Origin: a virus
DNA length: 43,378 nt
Reading direction: 5' to 3' (one strand)
Virus record (IMG/VR): IMGVR_UViG_3300044815_000010
Location: 1 to 43,378 of that record
Part shown: positions 33,048-40,525 of the stretch, piece by piece
How positions within the stretch are numbered: position 1 is the stretch's first letter
Layout: each line of letters opens with the position of its first letter
Program-made: the position numbers and the translations under genes
The notes under the pieces: generated by a model
Database searches by the model: none
Told to the model about the DNA's origin: nothing
The model's input: only the letters and a program-made list of their open reading frames with translations

Positions 33048-33141
33048 CTACAATGGACGCTCGGCATGCCGGTAATCTGCCGATGCAAAGTCTGCAACAC
33101 CGCGAATGCGCAAGCCGGTATAGCAATTTCTTCTTGTGCCA
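32833..33141. repeat. cluster of TGTGCCA / TGGCACA repeats
   Basis: TGTGCCA occurs at 32952-32958, 33007-33013, 33041-33047 and 33135-33141, its reverse complement TGGCACA at 32839-32845, and a half copy TGGCAC at 32833-32838. A perfect palindrome TGTGCCGGCACA lies at 33019-33030. The last copy is inside the primase C-terminal coding sequence. Such a density of a 7-mer in about 310 bases is far above chance and suggests binding sites (iterons or operators). Confidence 0.75.
32878..32883 (-). promoter_or_regulatory. candidate -10 element for the packaging operon
   Basis: The minus strand reads TATAAT here, a perfect -10 hexamer about 85 bases before the ATG at 32794. No good -35 hexamer is present at 16-18 bases, so use would need an activator. 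A late promoter is plausible but unproven. Confidence 0.3.
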
Positions 33142-35633
33142 TTTTCCCTTGGTTGAGCGCGTCCGATGCCGCTTACACCTGCGTTTAAAAGCTTGCCAAA
33201 ACGCGCCATCGTACCCGGATGATCCATGCCCTGCGACTTGCACCACTCACGCCAAGCCTCGAAAATCTCACCTCTTTCGACTTCGTATTCCGGTCCAATA
33301 ATGCATTTTTCAGCAACAAATTCGCTGATCGGCGATGATGTTTCGCGCAGCTCGTCAGCCAGTTCACGGCTTGATTCCGGCTGGATCAGGTAGCCGCGAG
33401 CCTTTAGGCGATCAAGCCCGGCCAGCGCCCACAGAACGATGCCAGGCAGCTCTTGCAACAGCCTGGATGTCAGCGAATGATCCTCGCGGCCGAGAAACGA
33501 CGTGTTGAATTTGAACAGGATGAAGCGGTTTGCCAGCGCGGCGGAGGCATCTGTGAAGCCAGGCGTCTCGTTGGATGCCAGCACGAACCGCGTGGAGAGC
33601 TTGCCAGTCCAGTCGCCAAGATACTTGCGCGGCACCGATAAGGCGTCCTCGCCAGTGATGCGCAGCAGGTTTTCAACGATCGGCTGCTGATCGACTTTGC
33701 CCGACAGGCGTGCGTCGGAGATCATCGCGACGCGCTTGCCGACGAGCGGCTGCAGGCCGAACTGTGTACCGATGGACGCCAGCGACGGCGACACGCGGTT
33801 ATGCTGCCCGACGAGGTTTTCGAGCACGCGCAGGATGGTTCCTTTGCCGCAGCGTGGCGGGCCGATCATCATGAAGGCTTTCTGCTGGCTCGTGTCATCC
33901 GTCAGCATGTAGCCAAACATATCCGCCAGACCTTCAATCGACTGTGCATCGTTCTGCCACATCGACGCGAGGAATTTCAGCCAGGCTTCAGGTGCGCGCG
34001 CGCGCGGATTGTAGTCGAAGTCGAGCGCCGAGATCACGAACAGACGCGGATCGGAGCGCATCAGGCGGCGCGTCGGCCAGTGCAGGAGGCCGTTACGGAA
34101 GGCGATAATCTCGCCGGCAGGTACGTCGCCGTCCATATTGATGATCCAGGTAGGCGGCTCATCCAGATCGACGTAGCAGACCGCCGTGAGAGCATGCATG
34201 ACATCCTCGACGTTGCTGCGCTTTGGAGAAAAGCCGACGACTTCCTTATCGCCGGTTTTCTGATCGACCTTGATCGTCATGCAGGACGCCATAAAGCGGT
34301 AGAGCTGCTGAATCAGGTATTGCTTGTCGCGCACAACGTAACGATGCCCGTTCCATGTGTAAAACTCGCCGCGCCAGAACAGCACCTTGCTATCGGCGGC
34401 GAGTGTGTCCTGGTAATGTTGTGCCGTGAGCAGCGGCGTCGCGGAGAATATGAAGATTTCCTCATCGTCGTCAGAGGCGCGATGATAGGAGTGTGCCGGC
34501 GGATTCTGATCGTACACGTTGTCAGACCCCTGATCGTCGTCAGCGTGAGAGTCCGCTGATACAGGCTGACGATCAGGTTCCGTGACAGCGTTGCCTGCAA
34601 GGGTAAAGGAATGCCCCACAGCGCGGCTTGCGGAGTTATTCGGCACGGATGCCTCGACACTGCCCGCATGATCGAGCGGCTTAACGGATGCCGCGCCCGA
34701 CTTGGTACGCCGTGTATCTAGTGGCGTATCGTTTGTGTCTGAAAAACAACGCTTGACGGCTTCGATGCCCTCGTCAGCGTGCAAATCGTTGAAATCGGTA
34801 TGTTTCACCGGACGTTCGTCGCGCCACATAGGCAGCACAACGAACGCCTGAATTTCTGCTGCCGCATCCTGCGCCGCCGTGATGCCGGGGTTGCCATCGG
34901 TCCACGCGTCGTCGTCGGCCGCCATGAAGATAGTAGCAGATGGCAACGCCGCGCGTATCTTGCGGGAAATATTTAACAGATTGCCGGCCGAAATTGCGAC
35001 CACGCAGCAGTATCCGGTTGCCAGGTGAATCGATATTGCCGTGGCATAGCCTTCGCAGATCACGATCGGGCCGAGCTTGTTCGGCTTGCCGATCACGTGA
35101 TAGGCGCCGCCAGACGGCGTACCCTTGATGAAGAACTTGCCGCCGTCCGGTTGAATGCGCTGCAGGCCGACGAGCGCGCCGGGACCGTGACGCAGCGGGA
35201 TCAGCAACTCGCCGTTCAGGATGCGTGCACCAGTGCCGGGAATCAGTTTGCGTTTCAGGTACGGATGATCGTCGGACTCAGTAGCAGCAGCCCACAGGCG
35301 CGCCGCCTCGGTTGCCGCGTACTCACGTTCGAGCAGAGATTCAGCCTCGCGTACGAGTTTCGCCGCCCGCATTTTTGCAGCGTACTCGCGCTTCTGTTCA
35401 TCGGTCAGTGGCGTCGTTTGTTTCTGGCTCCACTTCACGTCGATGTCGGTATCGCGGTTGCAGCCGAAGCGGCCGGCCGGGATGCCGTCGGAATGCAGAA
35501 TGTACCAGCCAGCCGTATCGGATTTTTTGCCCGAGCTGCTGAATCTGTGAATTTTGCCGTCGTCGATGATGTCGTCAGGGGCAATGAGCCCCGTCGCCGC
35601 GATCGCGTCGCGGAATTCGGATATGTGATTCAT
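33048..35633 (-). CDS. Toprim/SF3 primase-helicase
   Basis: The 861-residue protein joins a Toprim-type primase-like half and an SF3 helicase. Toprim motifs: CEGYATAIS (Glu194) and AADDDA (Asp240-242), as in P4-alpha-like proteins. A D5-type region follows, then Walker A GPPRCGKGT (591-599), an ISDARLSG segment near 637 and sensor 1 FVLASNETPGF near 690. The C-terminus ends in a winged-helix-like part with GTRRNCYTG. It would unwind and prime the phage DNA. It starts in an overlap with a 34-residue gene and ends against a TGTGCCA site. Confidence 0.93.
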   Translation of the reverse strand: MNHISEFRDAIAATGLIAPDDIIDDGKIHRFSSSGKKSDTAGWYILHSDGIPAGRFGCNRDTDIDVKWSQKQTTPLTDEQKREYAAKMRAAKLVREAESLLEREYAATEAARLWAAATESDDHPYLKRKLIPGTGARILNGELLIPLRHGPGALVGLQRIQPDGGKFFIKGTPSGGAYHVIGKPNKLGPIVICEGYATAISIHLATGYCCVVAISAGNLLNISRKIRAALPSATIFMAADDDAWTDGNPGITAAQDAAAEIQAFVVLPMWRDERPVKHTDFNDLHADEGIEAVKRCFSDTNDTPLDTRRTKSGAASVKPLDHAGSVEASVPNNSASRAVGHSFTLAGNAVTEPDRQPVSADSHADDDQGSDNVYDQNPPAHSYHRASDDDEEIFIFSATPLLTAQHYQDTLAADSKVLFWRGEFYTWNGHRYVVRDKQYLIQQLYRFMASCMTIKVDQKTGDKEVVGFSPKRSNVEDVMHALTAVCYVDLDEPPTWIINMDGDVPAGEIIAFRNGLLHWPTRRLMRSDPRLFVISALDFDYNPRARAPEAWLKFLASMWQNDAQSIEGLADMFGYMLTDDTSQQKAFMMIGPPRCGKGTILRVLENLVGQHNRVSPSLASIGTQFGLQPLVGKRVAMISDARLSGKVDQQPIVENLLRITGEDALSVPRKYLGDWTGKLSTRFVLASNETPGFTDASAALANRFILFKFNTSFLGREDHSLTSRLLQELPGIVLWALAGLDRLKARGYLIQPESSRELADELRETSSPISEFVAEKCIIGPEYEVERGEIFEAWREWCKSQGMDHPGTMARFGKLLNAGVSGIGRAQPRENGTRRNCYTGLRIRGVADFASADYRHAERPL

Positions 35634-35734
35634 CGGCAGCCCGGCAGCAAAGAACTGTTGCCGATCGGCAGCGATTTATTGTTTTTCCGACAACGTGCCA
35701 GCGGATTCCTACATGAGAGCAGTTTTTTTTTCAT
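35630..35734 (-). CDS. 34-residue basic peptide coupled to the primase
   Basis: ATG 35734 overlaps the upstream stop and TGA overlaps the primase ATG, so the frame bridges two genes. The product is Lys/Arg-rich (MKKKLLSCRNPLARCRKNNK). Codons 2-4 are a run of nine A residues on the coding strand (35723-35731), which is prone to slippage. It may exist mainly to couple primase translation. Confidence 0.4.
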   Translation of the reverse strand: MKKKLLSCRNPLARCRKNNKSLPIGNSSLLPGCR

Positions 35735-36006
35735 GCTGGCACCCTGAGATCTGCGCGGGTTGGCAGGGAGTCGCCAGTAGCGGGAGGATCGATTTTCTTG
35801 AGTCGGCTAGGTGGACAGGCCGTGCCACCACTTAGATATAAGTGGGTATCAGAGGGGATAGTGTTATAACAGGAATCGCAAAATGTTGTTGGATTAATAG
35901 CAGGGCCGATGACGGTGAATATCATGCCGATAGCGTCCGAGTTCCCGCAGCACGCACGCGGCTTCACCACCATCACCAGATCGCCGGACTTAATCCCGGC
36001 GCTCAT
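35731..36006 (-). CDS. hypothetical protein with cysteine pairs (91 aa)
   Basis: The product begins IKSGDLVMVVKPRACCGNSD, an SH3-like opening common in small phage proteins, then CDSCYNTIP and GGTACPPSRLKKID. Several Cys residues (CC, CxxC, C) could bind zinc. The start overlaps the upstream gene (ATGA at 36006) and the stop overlaps the next. Function unknown; member of the replication operon. Confidence 0.6.
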   Translation of the reverse strand: MSAGIKSGDLVMVVKPRACCGNSDAIGMIFTVIGPAINPTTFCDSCYNTIPSDTHLYLSGGTACPPSRLKKIDPPATGDSLPTRADLRVPA

Positions 36007-36434
36007 ATTGCACCGCCCAGCTCGATCGTGTCGCCAGAATTCGACTGTACGAAATATCGCATGGCCGCGATCAGTGGCGTCTCACCCATCATCGGCACGC
36101 CGAATACATCGCTATTCGCCGACTGCCAGCCATCGTCCAGCGAGGCGATCAGTGCGATGCGCTTCGCTTCGATCAGCGGCCCACCATGCTCCCATTTCGT
36201 CGACGGCGAATAAACAAGCCGATACTGCAGTTTATATTCTCGGCAGATTTCTAGCAGGCGATGGAAATTACCGTCGAAAATAATTGTGCAGATAGTTTTG
36301 GTATAGTTCTCGTTGTACAGCCCGACATAATGATCGCCACGCAGTTCCCACGTAAGACCCTCGCAATGCGAATCGAATTGTGCGCACGCGAAATCGAGCA
36401 TCATTCCCGTTAGTGCTGAAGTCTGAAATTTCAT
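36003..36434 (-). CDS. NinX/DUF2591-like protein
   Basis: The 143-residue product opens MKFQTSALTGMMLDFACAQ, has SPSTKWEHGGPLIEAKRIAL in the middle and ends MMGETPLIAAMRYFVQSNSG. This is the recognised layout of phage DUF2591 (NinX-like) proteins: TSxLxGxxLDxAVA, then S-x-W-x-x-GGPLIE, then PLIAAMRxxV. Their function is unknown. AGGGGAT precedes ATG 36434; an earlier in-frame start lacks such a site. Confidence 0.75.
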   Translation of the reverse strand: MKFQTSALTGMMLDFACAQFDSHCEGLTWELRGDHYVGLYNENYTKTICTIIFDGNFHRLLEICREYKLQYRLVYSPSTKWEHGGPLIEAKRIALIASLDDGWQSANSDVFGVPMMGETPLIAAMRYFVQSNSGDTIELGGAI

Positions 36435-36480
36435 GCCATCCCCTAAATAGTTGCCCTGGTTAATTAGAAACTCACGCGGC

Positions 36481-36499
36481 AACCGTCAGGGATACGGTT
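36481..36499. other. short hairpin downstream of the VRR-NUC gene
   Basis: AACCGT (36481-36486) pairs with ACGGTT (36494-36499) over a 7-base loop. It lies in the 103-base gap between two leftward genes. On the minus strand no T-run follows, so terminator function is doubtful. Confidence 0.25.
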
Positions 36500-36537
36500 T
36501 TCAGTGGCGAACCTAGCCGAGCTTGAAACTGATAATA

Positions 36538-36909
36538 CTACTTTCCTGGCATCAATGGGGCGATTTTCGCAACATCGTCGGCAGAACGTGCGATCAGCGC
36601 CACACCGCCCGCCCGCTCGACGACGGCGAGGAACTGTTTCTGCTGATCCGTGGCGCGACCTTTTGCGGCTTTCACTTCACATGCCACGAACTGCGCGACC
36701 TTTTGCCCAACCATATCTTGCGTCACCGTGATCGAGCGAAACCCGATGCAGTCGGATACGCCAGGCGTGCCGATTTTCACCGGCCTGCCGTCGACCGTCT
36801 TAAAATTTCCGACGTTGTATCGAAGCAACAGCATGCCGAGATCCGATGCACGCAGCATACAGTCGCGCATGATGCCGCCCTCGCTTACTGGTTTTGATTT
36901 AATTGCCAT
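36538..36909 (-). CDS. VRR-NUC domain nuclease
   Basis: The 123-residue protein is one VRR-NUC domain: an N-terminal helix (SEGGIMRDCMLRASDLGMLL), GTPGVSDCIGF with the metal-binding Asp, and FVACEVKAAKGRATDQQKQF with the catalytic E-x-K pair and following Gln. Phage VRR-NUC enzymes act on branched DNA such as Holliday junctions or as nickases. It may resolve replication or recombination intermediates made by the helicases and RecT. It overlaps the preceding gene by 25 bases. Confidence 0.88.
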   Translation of the reverse strand: MAIKSKPVSEGGIMRDCMLRASDLGMLLLRYNVGNFKTVDGRPVKIGTPGVSDCIGFRSITVTQDMVGQKVAQFVACEVKAAKGRATDQQKQFLAVVERAGGVALIARSADDVAKIAPLMPGK

Positions 36910-37133
36910 ATCTGCAGCACTTTCGCTTTGAGTTCGTCGGCCGCAGGTTGCCCACGGTGCTGCAGTACACCCTTGACGATCCTGCCCGTATTTGGATCAG
37001 TCCACCCTTCCATGTACCGGATGCGATGGCTGCGTGTCGGCATGGCGAGCACGGCCCGCGCTTCGGTTTCGTGACGCCAGGCTTCGGAATCGTTGGCGAC
37101 GATGGTTCCGTCAATCAGCGTTACTGTCTGCAT
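36885..37133 (-). CDS. small hypothetical replication-operon protein (82 aa)
   Basis: The product has SEAWRHETEARAVLAMPTRS in the N-terminal half, followed by HRIRYMEGW and a helical end. The WRHExEARAVLxMP segment recurs in small phage proteins encoded beside VRR-NUC genes, though I cannot place it in a named family with certainty. It overlaps both neighbours. Possibly a partner of the nuclease. Confidence 0.6.
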   Translation of the reverse strand: MQTVTLIDGTIVANDSEAWRHETEARAVLAMPTRSHRIRYMEGWTDPNTGRIVKGVLQHRGQPAADELKAKVLQIWQLNQNQ

Positions 37134-37297
37134 GATTTGATCGGCGTCTTATTTTGTCTCCACCAGTTGTTCCACGTAGAGAACTGCCACCGCTGACTAT
37201 TTACTCCCTTGAAGAAGCAGAACATTTTCCCGTTGATCAGAATCCAGATGCCACTTCTGGCCAGTATGAAATTGTAACCATAGCCTCTGTATTTCAT
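37121..37297 (-). CDS. small aromatic basic protein (58 aa)
   Basis: I chose ATG 37297, which has GGAG six bases upstream; ATG 37309 directly after the previous stop is the alternative. The product is rich in Trp, Phe, Tyr, Lys and Arg (RGYGYNFILARSGIWILING), probably beta-type. The Trp-rich tail (WQFSTWNNWWRQ) is unusual. Not recognised. It overlaps the gene at 37133. Confidence 0.45.
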   Translation of the reverse strand: MKYRGYGYNFILARSGIWILINGKMFCFFKGVNSQRWQFSTWNNWWRQNKTPIKSCRQ

Positions 37298-37309
37298 AAG
37301 ATTCTCCAT

Positions 37310-37711
37310 TTAGATTCCCATTTCCTCGCAGTGAACCGCCGTTACAACCTCAGCATTGATCAGCACGTTCGCTGGTACAGTCGCCAGCAGTCGGTCGATG
37401 TCGCCAATCACGGCGCGCAGTCCCATTGCCTCGGCATCCGACACGCCGACCTTGCCGACACGCTCATATCGATCGCAGATATCCCGCACGATCGTATTCG
37501 CCGGCAGCAGTGCGTCAGCAGGCATGCCGGCATTCGCAAGCGTGCAGAGCTTCGTCGACAGCGAGTTATAGGTGCCGGCAGACGGCGCCAGGATCAGCGC
37601 TTCGACCGCCATGTGAAGCTGCAACGCCAGGCGATCGCGTGTCGCTGCCATCATCGGCAGATTCACCGGCCGCGCCTGATGCGGCTTCCTTGGTTTCTTG
37701 TTCTTAGCCAC
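37310..37711 (-). CDS. hypothetical protein (133 aa)
   Basis: I start at GTG 37711, which overlaps the helicase stop and begins VAKNKKPRKPHQARPVNLP; the longer open frame lies inside the helicase gene. The basic N-terminus is followed by helices (RDRLALQLHMAVEALILAPS, ATVPANVLINAEVV). No known motif. It is part of the replication operon and might bind DNA through its basic start. Confidence 0.6.
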   Translation of the reverse strand: MAKNKKPRKPHQARPVNLPMMAATRDRLALQLHMAVEALILAPSAGTYNSLSTKLCTLANAGMPADALLPANTIVRDICDRYERVGKVGVSDAEAMGLRAVIGDIDRLLATVPANVLINAEVVTAVHCEEMGI

Positions 37712-39212
37712 GTGCGGACCTCGCTTGCATATCAGCCATGATCTGCGCTTCACGAGCGTCGCGCGTTGCCCTACCCGCCAGTACGTGATCGGCACGACGC
37801 GCGGCCTTGTCTGGCGTCGACCCTCGCTTGATGAATAACGCCGTGAGCTGATCGCGATCCTTCGCGGAGCCCTGTTCCATGCGTACGATTTTCTTCTGCT
37901 TCATTTCGGCGGCGATCTGCAGCGTGAGACCGACTTCGTTGAGTTCGCCTTCGACCTGTTCGAGTTCGCGTCCGACCGTCTGGAATTCGTGGCCGCAGCG
38001 TTCGCCCGTCAGGATCGACGTTGCGCCGCACACCGTCGCAGCAGCAGCCACCGTGCCGAAGCACTTCGGGCATTGCTTGACCGGCATTTCCTGCTTGCCA
38101 GATCCGCGCTTGCCTTCGGCGGCATCGAGGCTCCATTCGCGCAGCATCAGCGGATTGCCGTGGCGCTGCAGATTCCCGGCGTGATCGGCGTAAATCAAAT
38201 CCCGCTTGCCGTCACAGGTGCGCAGCCCCCGGCCCAGCCCCTGCAGGTAGCGCGTCAGGCTTTCCGTCGGCGCAAGATCAGCGATGTACGACAGCGCAGG
38301 CGCATCGACGCCCGCCACCCACAGCTTGCAGTTGAATACGAAATCGAGCTTGCCGTTCTGAATCCAGTCGAGCGCCTGATACCGCGTGTCGTCGTGATCG
38401 TCGCCGCTGATCGCCATCGTGCGCAGACCAGCGCCCGCGAATTCTTCGGCAAACTGGCGCGCCGATGCGATGTCGACGCAGAACCCGAGCCCAGGCCGAC
38501 CGCGACCGTGCTTCAGGTAGTGGTTCAGCGCCGAGCCGACAATCGACGGTTTGCGCATGATCGCCGCCGTGTCGACCGGATTGAACTCACCGCCCAGGTG
38601 TTTCGCCCGCGACATATCCGGCGTATCCGGCGTCAGGTAGCGCACCGGAGCGAGCAGCCCCTCATTGATCAGATCCTGCGTCGAGCACGTCAGCACGATA
38701 TCGTCGGCGACCTCGCCCATGCCGCGCCCGTCGAGCCGTTTCGGTGTCGCAGTCAGGTGCAGGATTTTCGCGCCACCCTTGGCGAAGTATTTCGGTCCGG
38801 CCTGCGCCCACTTGAATACGTCCTGATATGTCCCTGCGACCGCCAGATGCGCTTCGTCGCAGATGATCAGGTCAGGGCGTTCTAGCCGTTCCAACCGCCG
38901 CGCCGCCGTCTGGACGGAAACAACCTGCACCTGCTGGCGCCGATCGGACAGATGCCCCGCCCATATATAGCCATGCTTGATTTTTGAGACGATGAGCCGG
39001 TCGGCGGTATCGTTCAGGATTTCCTTCAGATGCGCCAGAAACCAGACGCGCAAGCCCTTCGACGTGGCGTTCTGGATCATGTTGATCGCCGTGGCCGTCT
39101 TGCCGAAGCCGGTGCTGGCGACAAGGATCGGCGCCACCGCACCGTTTTTGTACGACCGCCGCAGATCGTGTATCGCCTTTTCCTGCCGTGGCCGCAGGGT
39201 GAGCGCTGTCAT
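37704..39212 (-). CDS. SF2 DEAH-box helicase
   Basis: The 502-residue helicase (start ATG 39212, coupled by ATGA to the upstream micro-gene) has a Q-like LRPRQEKAI, Walker A ASTGFGKT (32-39), DEAH (119-122), motif III LTATP, and motif VI QGLGRGLR. A zinc-ribbon-like part follows (CPKCFG, then C and C about 380-405), and the C-terminus is helical. The family includes UvrB/RecG-related phage helicases such as UvsW-type enzymes that move or remodel DNA branches. It probably unwinds or restarts phage replication forks together with the primase-helicase. Confidence 0.9.
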   Translation of the reverse strand: MTALTLRPRQEKAIHDLRRSYKNGAVAPILVASTGFGKTATAINMIQNATSKGLRVWFLAHLKEILNDTADRLIVSKIKHGYIWAGHLSDRRQQVQVVSVQTAARRLERLERPDLIICDEAHLAVAGTYQDVFKWAQAGPKYFAKGGAKILHLTATPKRLDGRGMGEVADDIVLTCSTQDLINEGLLAPVRYLTPDTPDMSRAKHLGGEFNPVDTAAIMRKPSIVGSALNHYLKHGRGRPGLGFCVDIASARQFAEEFAGAGLRTMAISGDDHDDTRYQALDWIQNGKLDFVFNCKLWVAGVDAPALSYIADLAPTESLTRYLQGLGRGLRTCDGKRDLIYADHAGNLQRHGNPLMLREWSLDAAEGKRGSGKQEMPVKQCPKCFGTVAAAATVCGATSILTGERCGHEFQTVGRELEQVEGELNEVGLTLQIAAEMKQKKIVRMEQGSAKDRDQLTALFIKRGSTPDKAARRADHVLAGRATRDAREAQIMADMQARSARG

Positions 39213-39316
39213 GTAGGCCCCCACCAGATAAGGCTGACGATCACCACCCACAGCCCGACCGAAATCGGCAGCCCCCAAACGAGTCCGCCGAACCCGCTAC
39301 TGTTGTTTTTCTGCAC
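39209..39316 (-). CDS. 35-residue membrane peptide heading the replication operon
   Basis: GTG 39316 has a strong AGGGGG (plus-strand 39323-39328) upstream; TGA overlaps the helicase ATG. The product has a polar N-terminus (QKNNSSGFGG) and one hydrophobic segment (LPISVGLWVVIVSLIWW). Translation of this peptide probably sets that of the helicase. Confidence 0.55.
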   Translation of the reverse strand: MQKNNSSGFGGLVWGLPISVGLWVVIVSLIWWGPT

Positions 39317-39334
39317 GTAAAACCCCCTGAATGA

Positions 39335-39347
39335 TGCGAATTTCGCA
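39335..39347. promoter_or_regulatory. operator-like palindrome before the replication operon
   Basis: TGCGAA-T-TTCGCA is a perfect 13-base palindrome 19 bases upstream of the first leftward replication gene and just after a terminator. Its place suits a repressor or Cro-like binding site. No clear promoter hexamers accompany it. Confidence 0.4.
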
Positions 39348-39359
39348 CCGCATATTGTG

Positions 39360-39382
39360 TTAAAAACGGGATGTCTCCCGTT
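39360..39382 (-). terminator. rho-independent terminator after the Cro-like gene
   Basis: AACGGGA (39365-39371) pairs with TCCCGTT (39376-39382) around a 4-base loop. On the minus strand TTTTTAAC follows. It would end leftward transcripts of the Cro-like gene before the replication operon, and could be a target for antitermination. Confidence 0.7.
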
Positions 39383-39460
39383 AATGATTATTAATTATCT
39401 TTAGAAACCGACAAAAAAGACACTGTTCATTGCGCAAGATCGCGCTGTAGATCGTATTGT

Positions 39461-39715
39461 CTACGCCGCAGTCGAAAAGATCAGATCTTCGGCAGTGAGT
39501 GTTAGACCCCGCGATCGTGCAGCCTGGATAACCGCCTCCTGCAGATTGCTCGGAATGCGACCATCAGTGCCACCGTCCTCACGGCTTTTACGCCACCGAG
39601 ATACGCTGGATGGATTGCGGCCTAGCGCACGAGCAGTTGCGCGAACACCGTCGAACGCTTCGATTACCTTATCGGCCGGCGTGCTCTTCGCTGCGCCTAT
39701 GATTTTATCGTTCAT
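39461..39715 (-). CDS. Cro-like HTH protein (carph-isopro type)
   Basis: The 84-residue product has the pattern TPADKVIEAFDGVRATARAL, GRNPSSVSRWRKSREDGGTD, then GRIPSNLQEAVIQAARSRGL and TAEDLI. This is a lambda-Cro-like helix-turn-helix found in many prophages (carph-isopro domain proteins). It is divergent from the repressor gene and probably plays the Cro role, turning down repressor transcription. AAGGACG precedes ATG 39715, about 29 bases after its predicted transcript start. Confidence 0.82.
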   Translation of the reverse strand: MNDKIIGAAKSTPADKVIEAFDGVRATARALGRNPSSVSRWRKSREDGGTDGRIPSNLQEAVIQAARSRGLTLTAEDLIFSTAA

Positions 39716-39750
39716 TTTCGTCCTTGGAGAGTGATGTGATTAACGCACCG

Positions 39751-39781
39751 ATCATAGCACAGGATCACAACCCTGTTGCAA
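39751..39781 (-). promoter_or_regulatory. leftward lytic promoter of the switch
   Basis: The minus strand has an extended -10, TGC-TATGAT (hexamer at 39751-39756). The best -35 is TTGCAA (39776-39781) with a 19-base spacer. Predicted start near 39744, giving a leader of about 29 bases to the Cro-like ATG. The region also holds ACAGG and CCTGT arms (39759-39763, 39772-39776). Confidence 0.55.
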
Positions 39782-39804
39782 TCCCCACATCAATGGGGTA
39801 TTTA
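39776..39804 (+). promoter_or_regulatory. repressor promoter, leaderless
   Basis: TTGCAA (39776-39781), a 17-base spacer and TATTTA (39799-39804) make a good sigma-70-type promoter. The expected start falls at about 39811-39812, that is, at the repressor ATG, so the mRNA would have no leader. The spacer is an inverted repeat. Confidence 0.6.
39783..39798. promoter_or_regulatory. operator inside the repressor promoter
   Basis: CCCCA (39783-39787) and TGGGG (39794-39798) form an inverted repeat with a 6-base centre that fills the promoter spacer. A second dyad, ACAGG-N8-CCTGT (39759-39776), lies in the opposing promoter. Both are candidate sites for the repressor or the Cro-like protein. Confidence 0.5.
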
Positions 39805-39811
39805 ACCGTCC

Positions 39812-40408
39812 ATGCCAGTAAAAACCCAATGGTTCAAAGACCGCCTCGCCGATCGCCGCCTTTCTCAGCGCGGCCTTGCCCGTGCGATGGGCCTCGATTC
39901 CGCTGCCGTTTCCCTCATGTTCAGGGGGAAGCGTGAAATGCGGATATCCGAAGCAATCGAAATCGCCCAGCTCTTGGGACGCTTGCCGGACGAAGTGATG
40001 GAAGCGGCGGGCGTCGACATACGCTCACGCGGTACTACGATCACCATGTGCGGATATGTCGATGGCACTGGCGAGGTCCATCAGTTCGATACCGAGGACC
40101 GCAAACAGATACCGCATCCGGGCGGCGATCTGCCGCCGAACGCCAGGGCGATGCAGTGTCGCACCGCAGGTACGCTGCTGGATCACATGGACGGCTGGAT
40201 CTTATTTTTAGCCAGCGATCCGAAGGCCGGGGTTCCAGCCGAAGCCGTCGGCAGGTTGTCGGTCTGCAAATTCGACAGCGGAATCATATATCTGGCAAAG
40301 CCGACACGCGGGTATGCACGCGGGAAATGGAATCTCAGCGGACCCGCCGCCAGCGCGCAGGACGCCGTGCTTGAATGGGCAAATCCGGTTCTACTGATCC
40401 AGACATAA
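39812..40408 (+). CDS. phage repressor (XRE-type HTH, S24-like C-terminus)
   Basis: The 198-residue protein has an N-terminal helix-turn-helix (about residues 16-38, LSQRGLARAMGLDSAAVSLM) and a C-terminal part laid out like S24/LexA repressors (GWILFLASDP, GRLSVCKFDSGIIYLAKPTR). The G-x-S-M catalytic serine motif expected before this part is not present (the matching place reads CRTAGTLL), so self-cleavage is doubtful. It should keep the lytic genes off in lysogens. No ribosome-binding site is visible, in line with a leaderless transcript. Confidence 0.85.
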   Translation: MPVKTQWFKDRLADRRLSQRGLARAMGLDSAAVSLMFRGKREMRISEAIEIAQLLGRLPDEVMEAAGVDIRSRGTTITMCGYVDGTGEVHQFDTEDRKQIPHPGGDLPPNARAMQCRTAGTLLDHMDGWILFLASDPKAGVPAEAVGRLSVCKFDSGIIYLAKPTRGYARGKWNLSGPAASAQDAVLEWANPVLLIQT

Positions 40409-40449
40409 CGTGTTGTAATTGCACGACTATGCGAAATAAACGTTAACTT

Positions 40450-40497
40450 ACGTTGCGTTTCGTGTTTTTTGTCTGTATCGTTGTGGTTATCGCATCA
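40450..40497 (+). promoter_or_regulatory. early promoter element, copy A
   Basis: A 48-base element, 79% identical to 43277-43324. It contains TTGCGT (40453-40458), a 17-base spacer and TATCGT (40476-40481), and the conserved downstream block GGTTATCGCATCA (40485-40497), which covers the predicted start. It lies before the recombination operon. Confidence 0.6.
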
Positions 40498-40525
40498 GCC
40501 GATGCATTATCTCAGCGGAGTGTAT

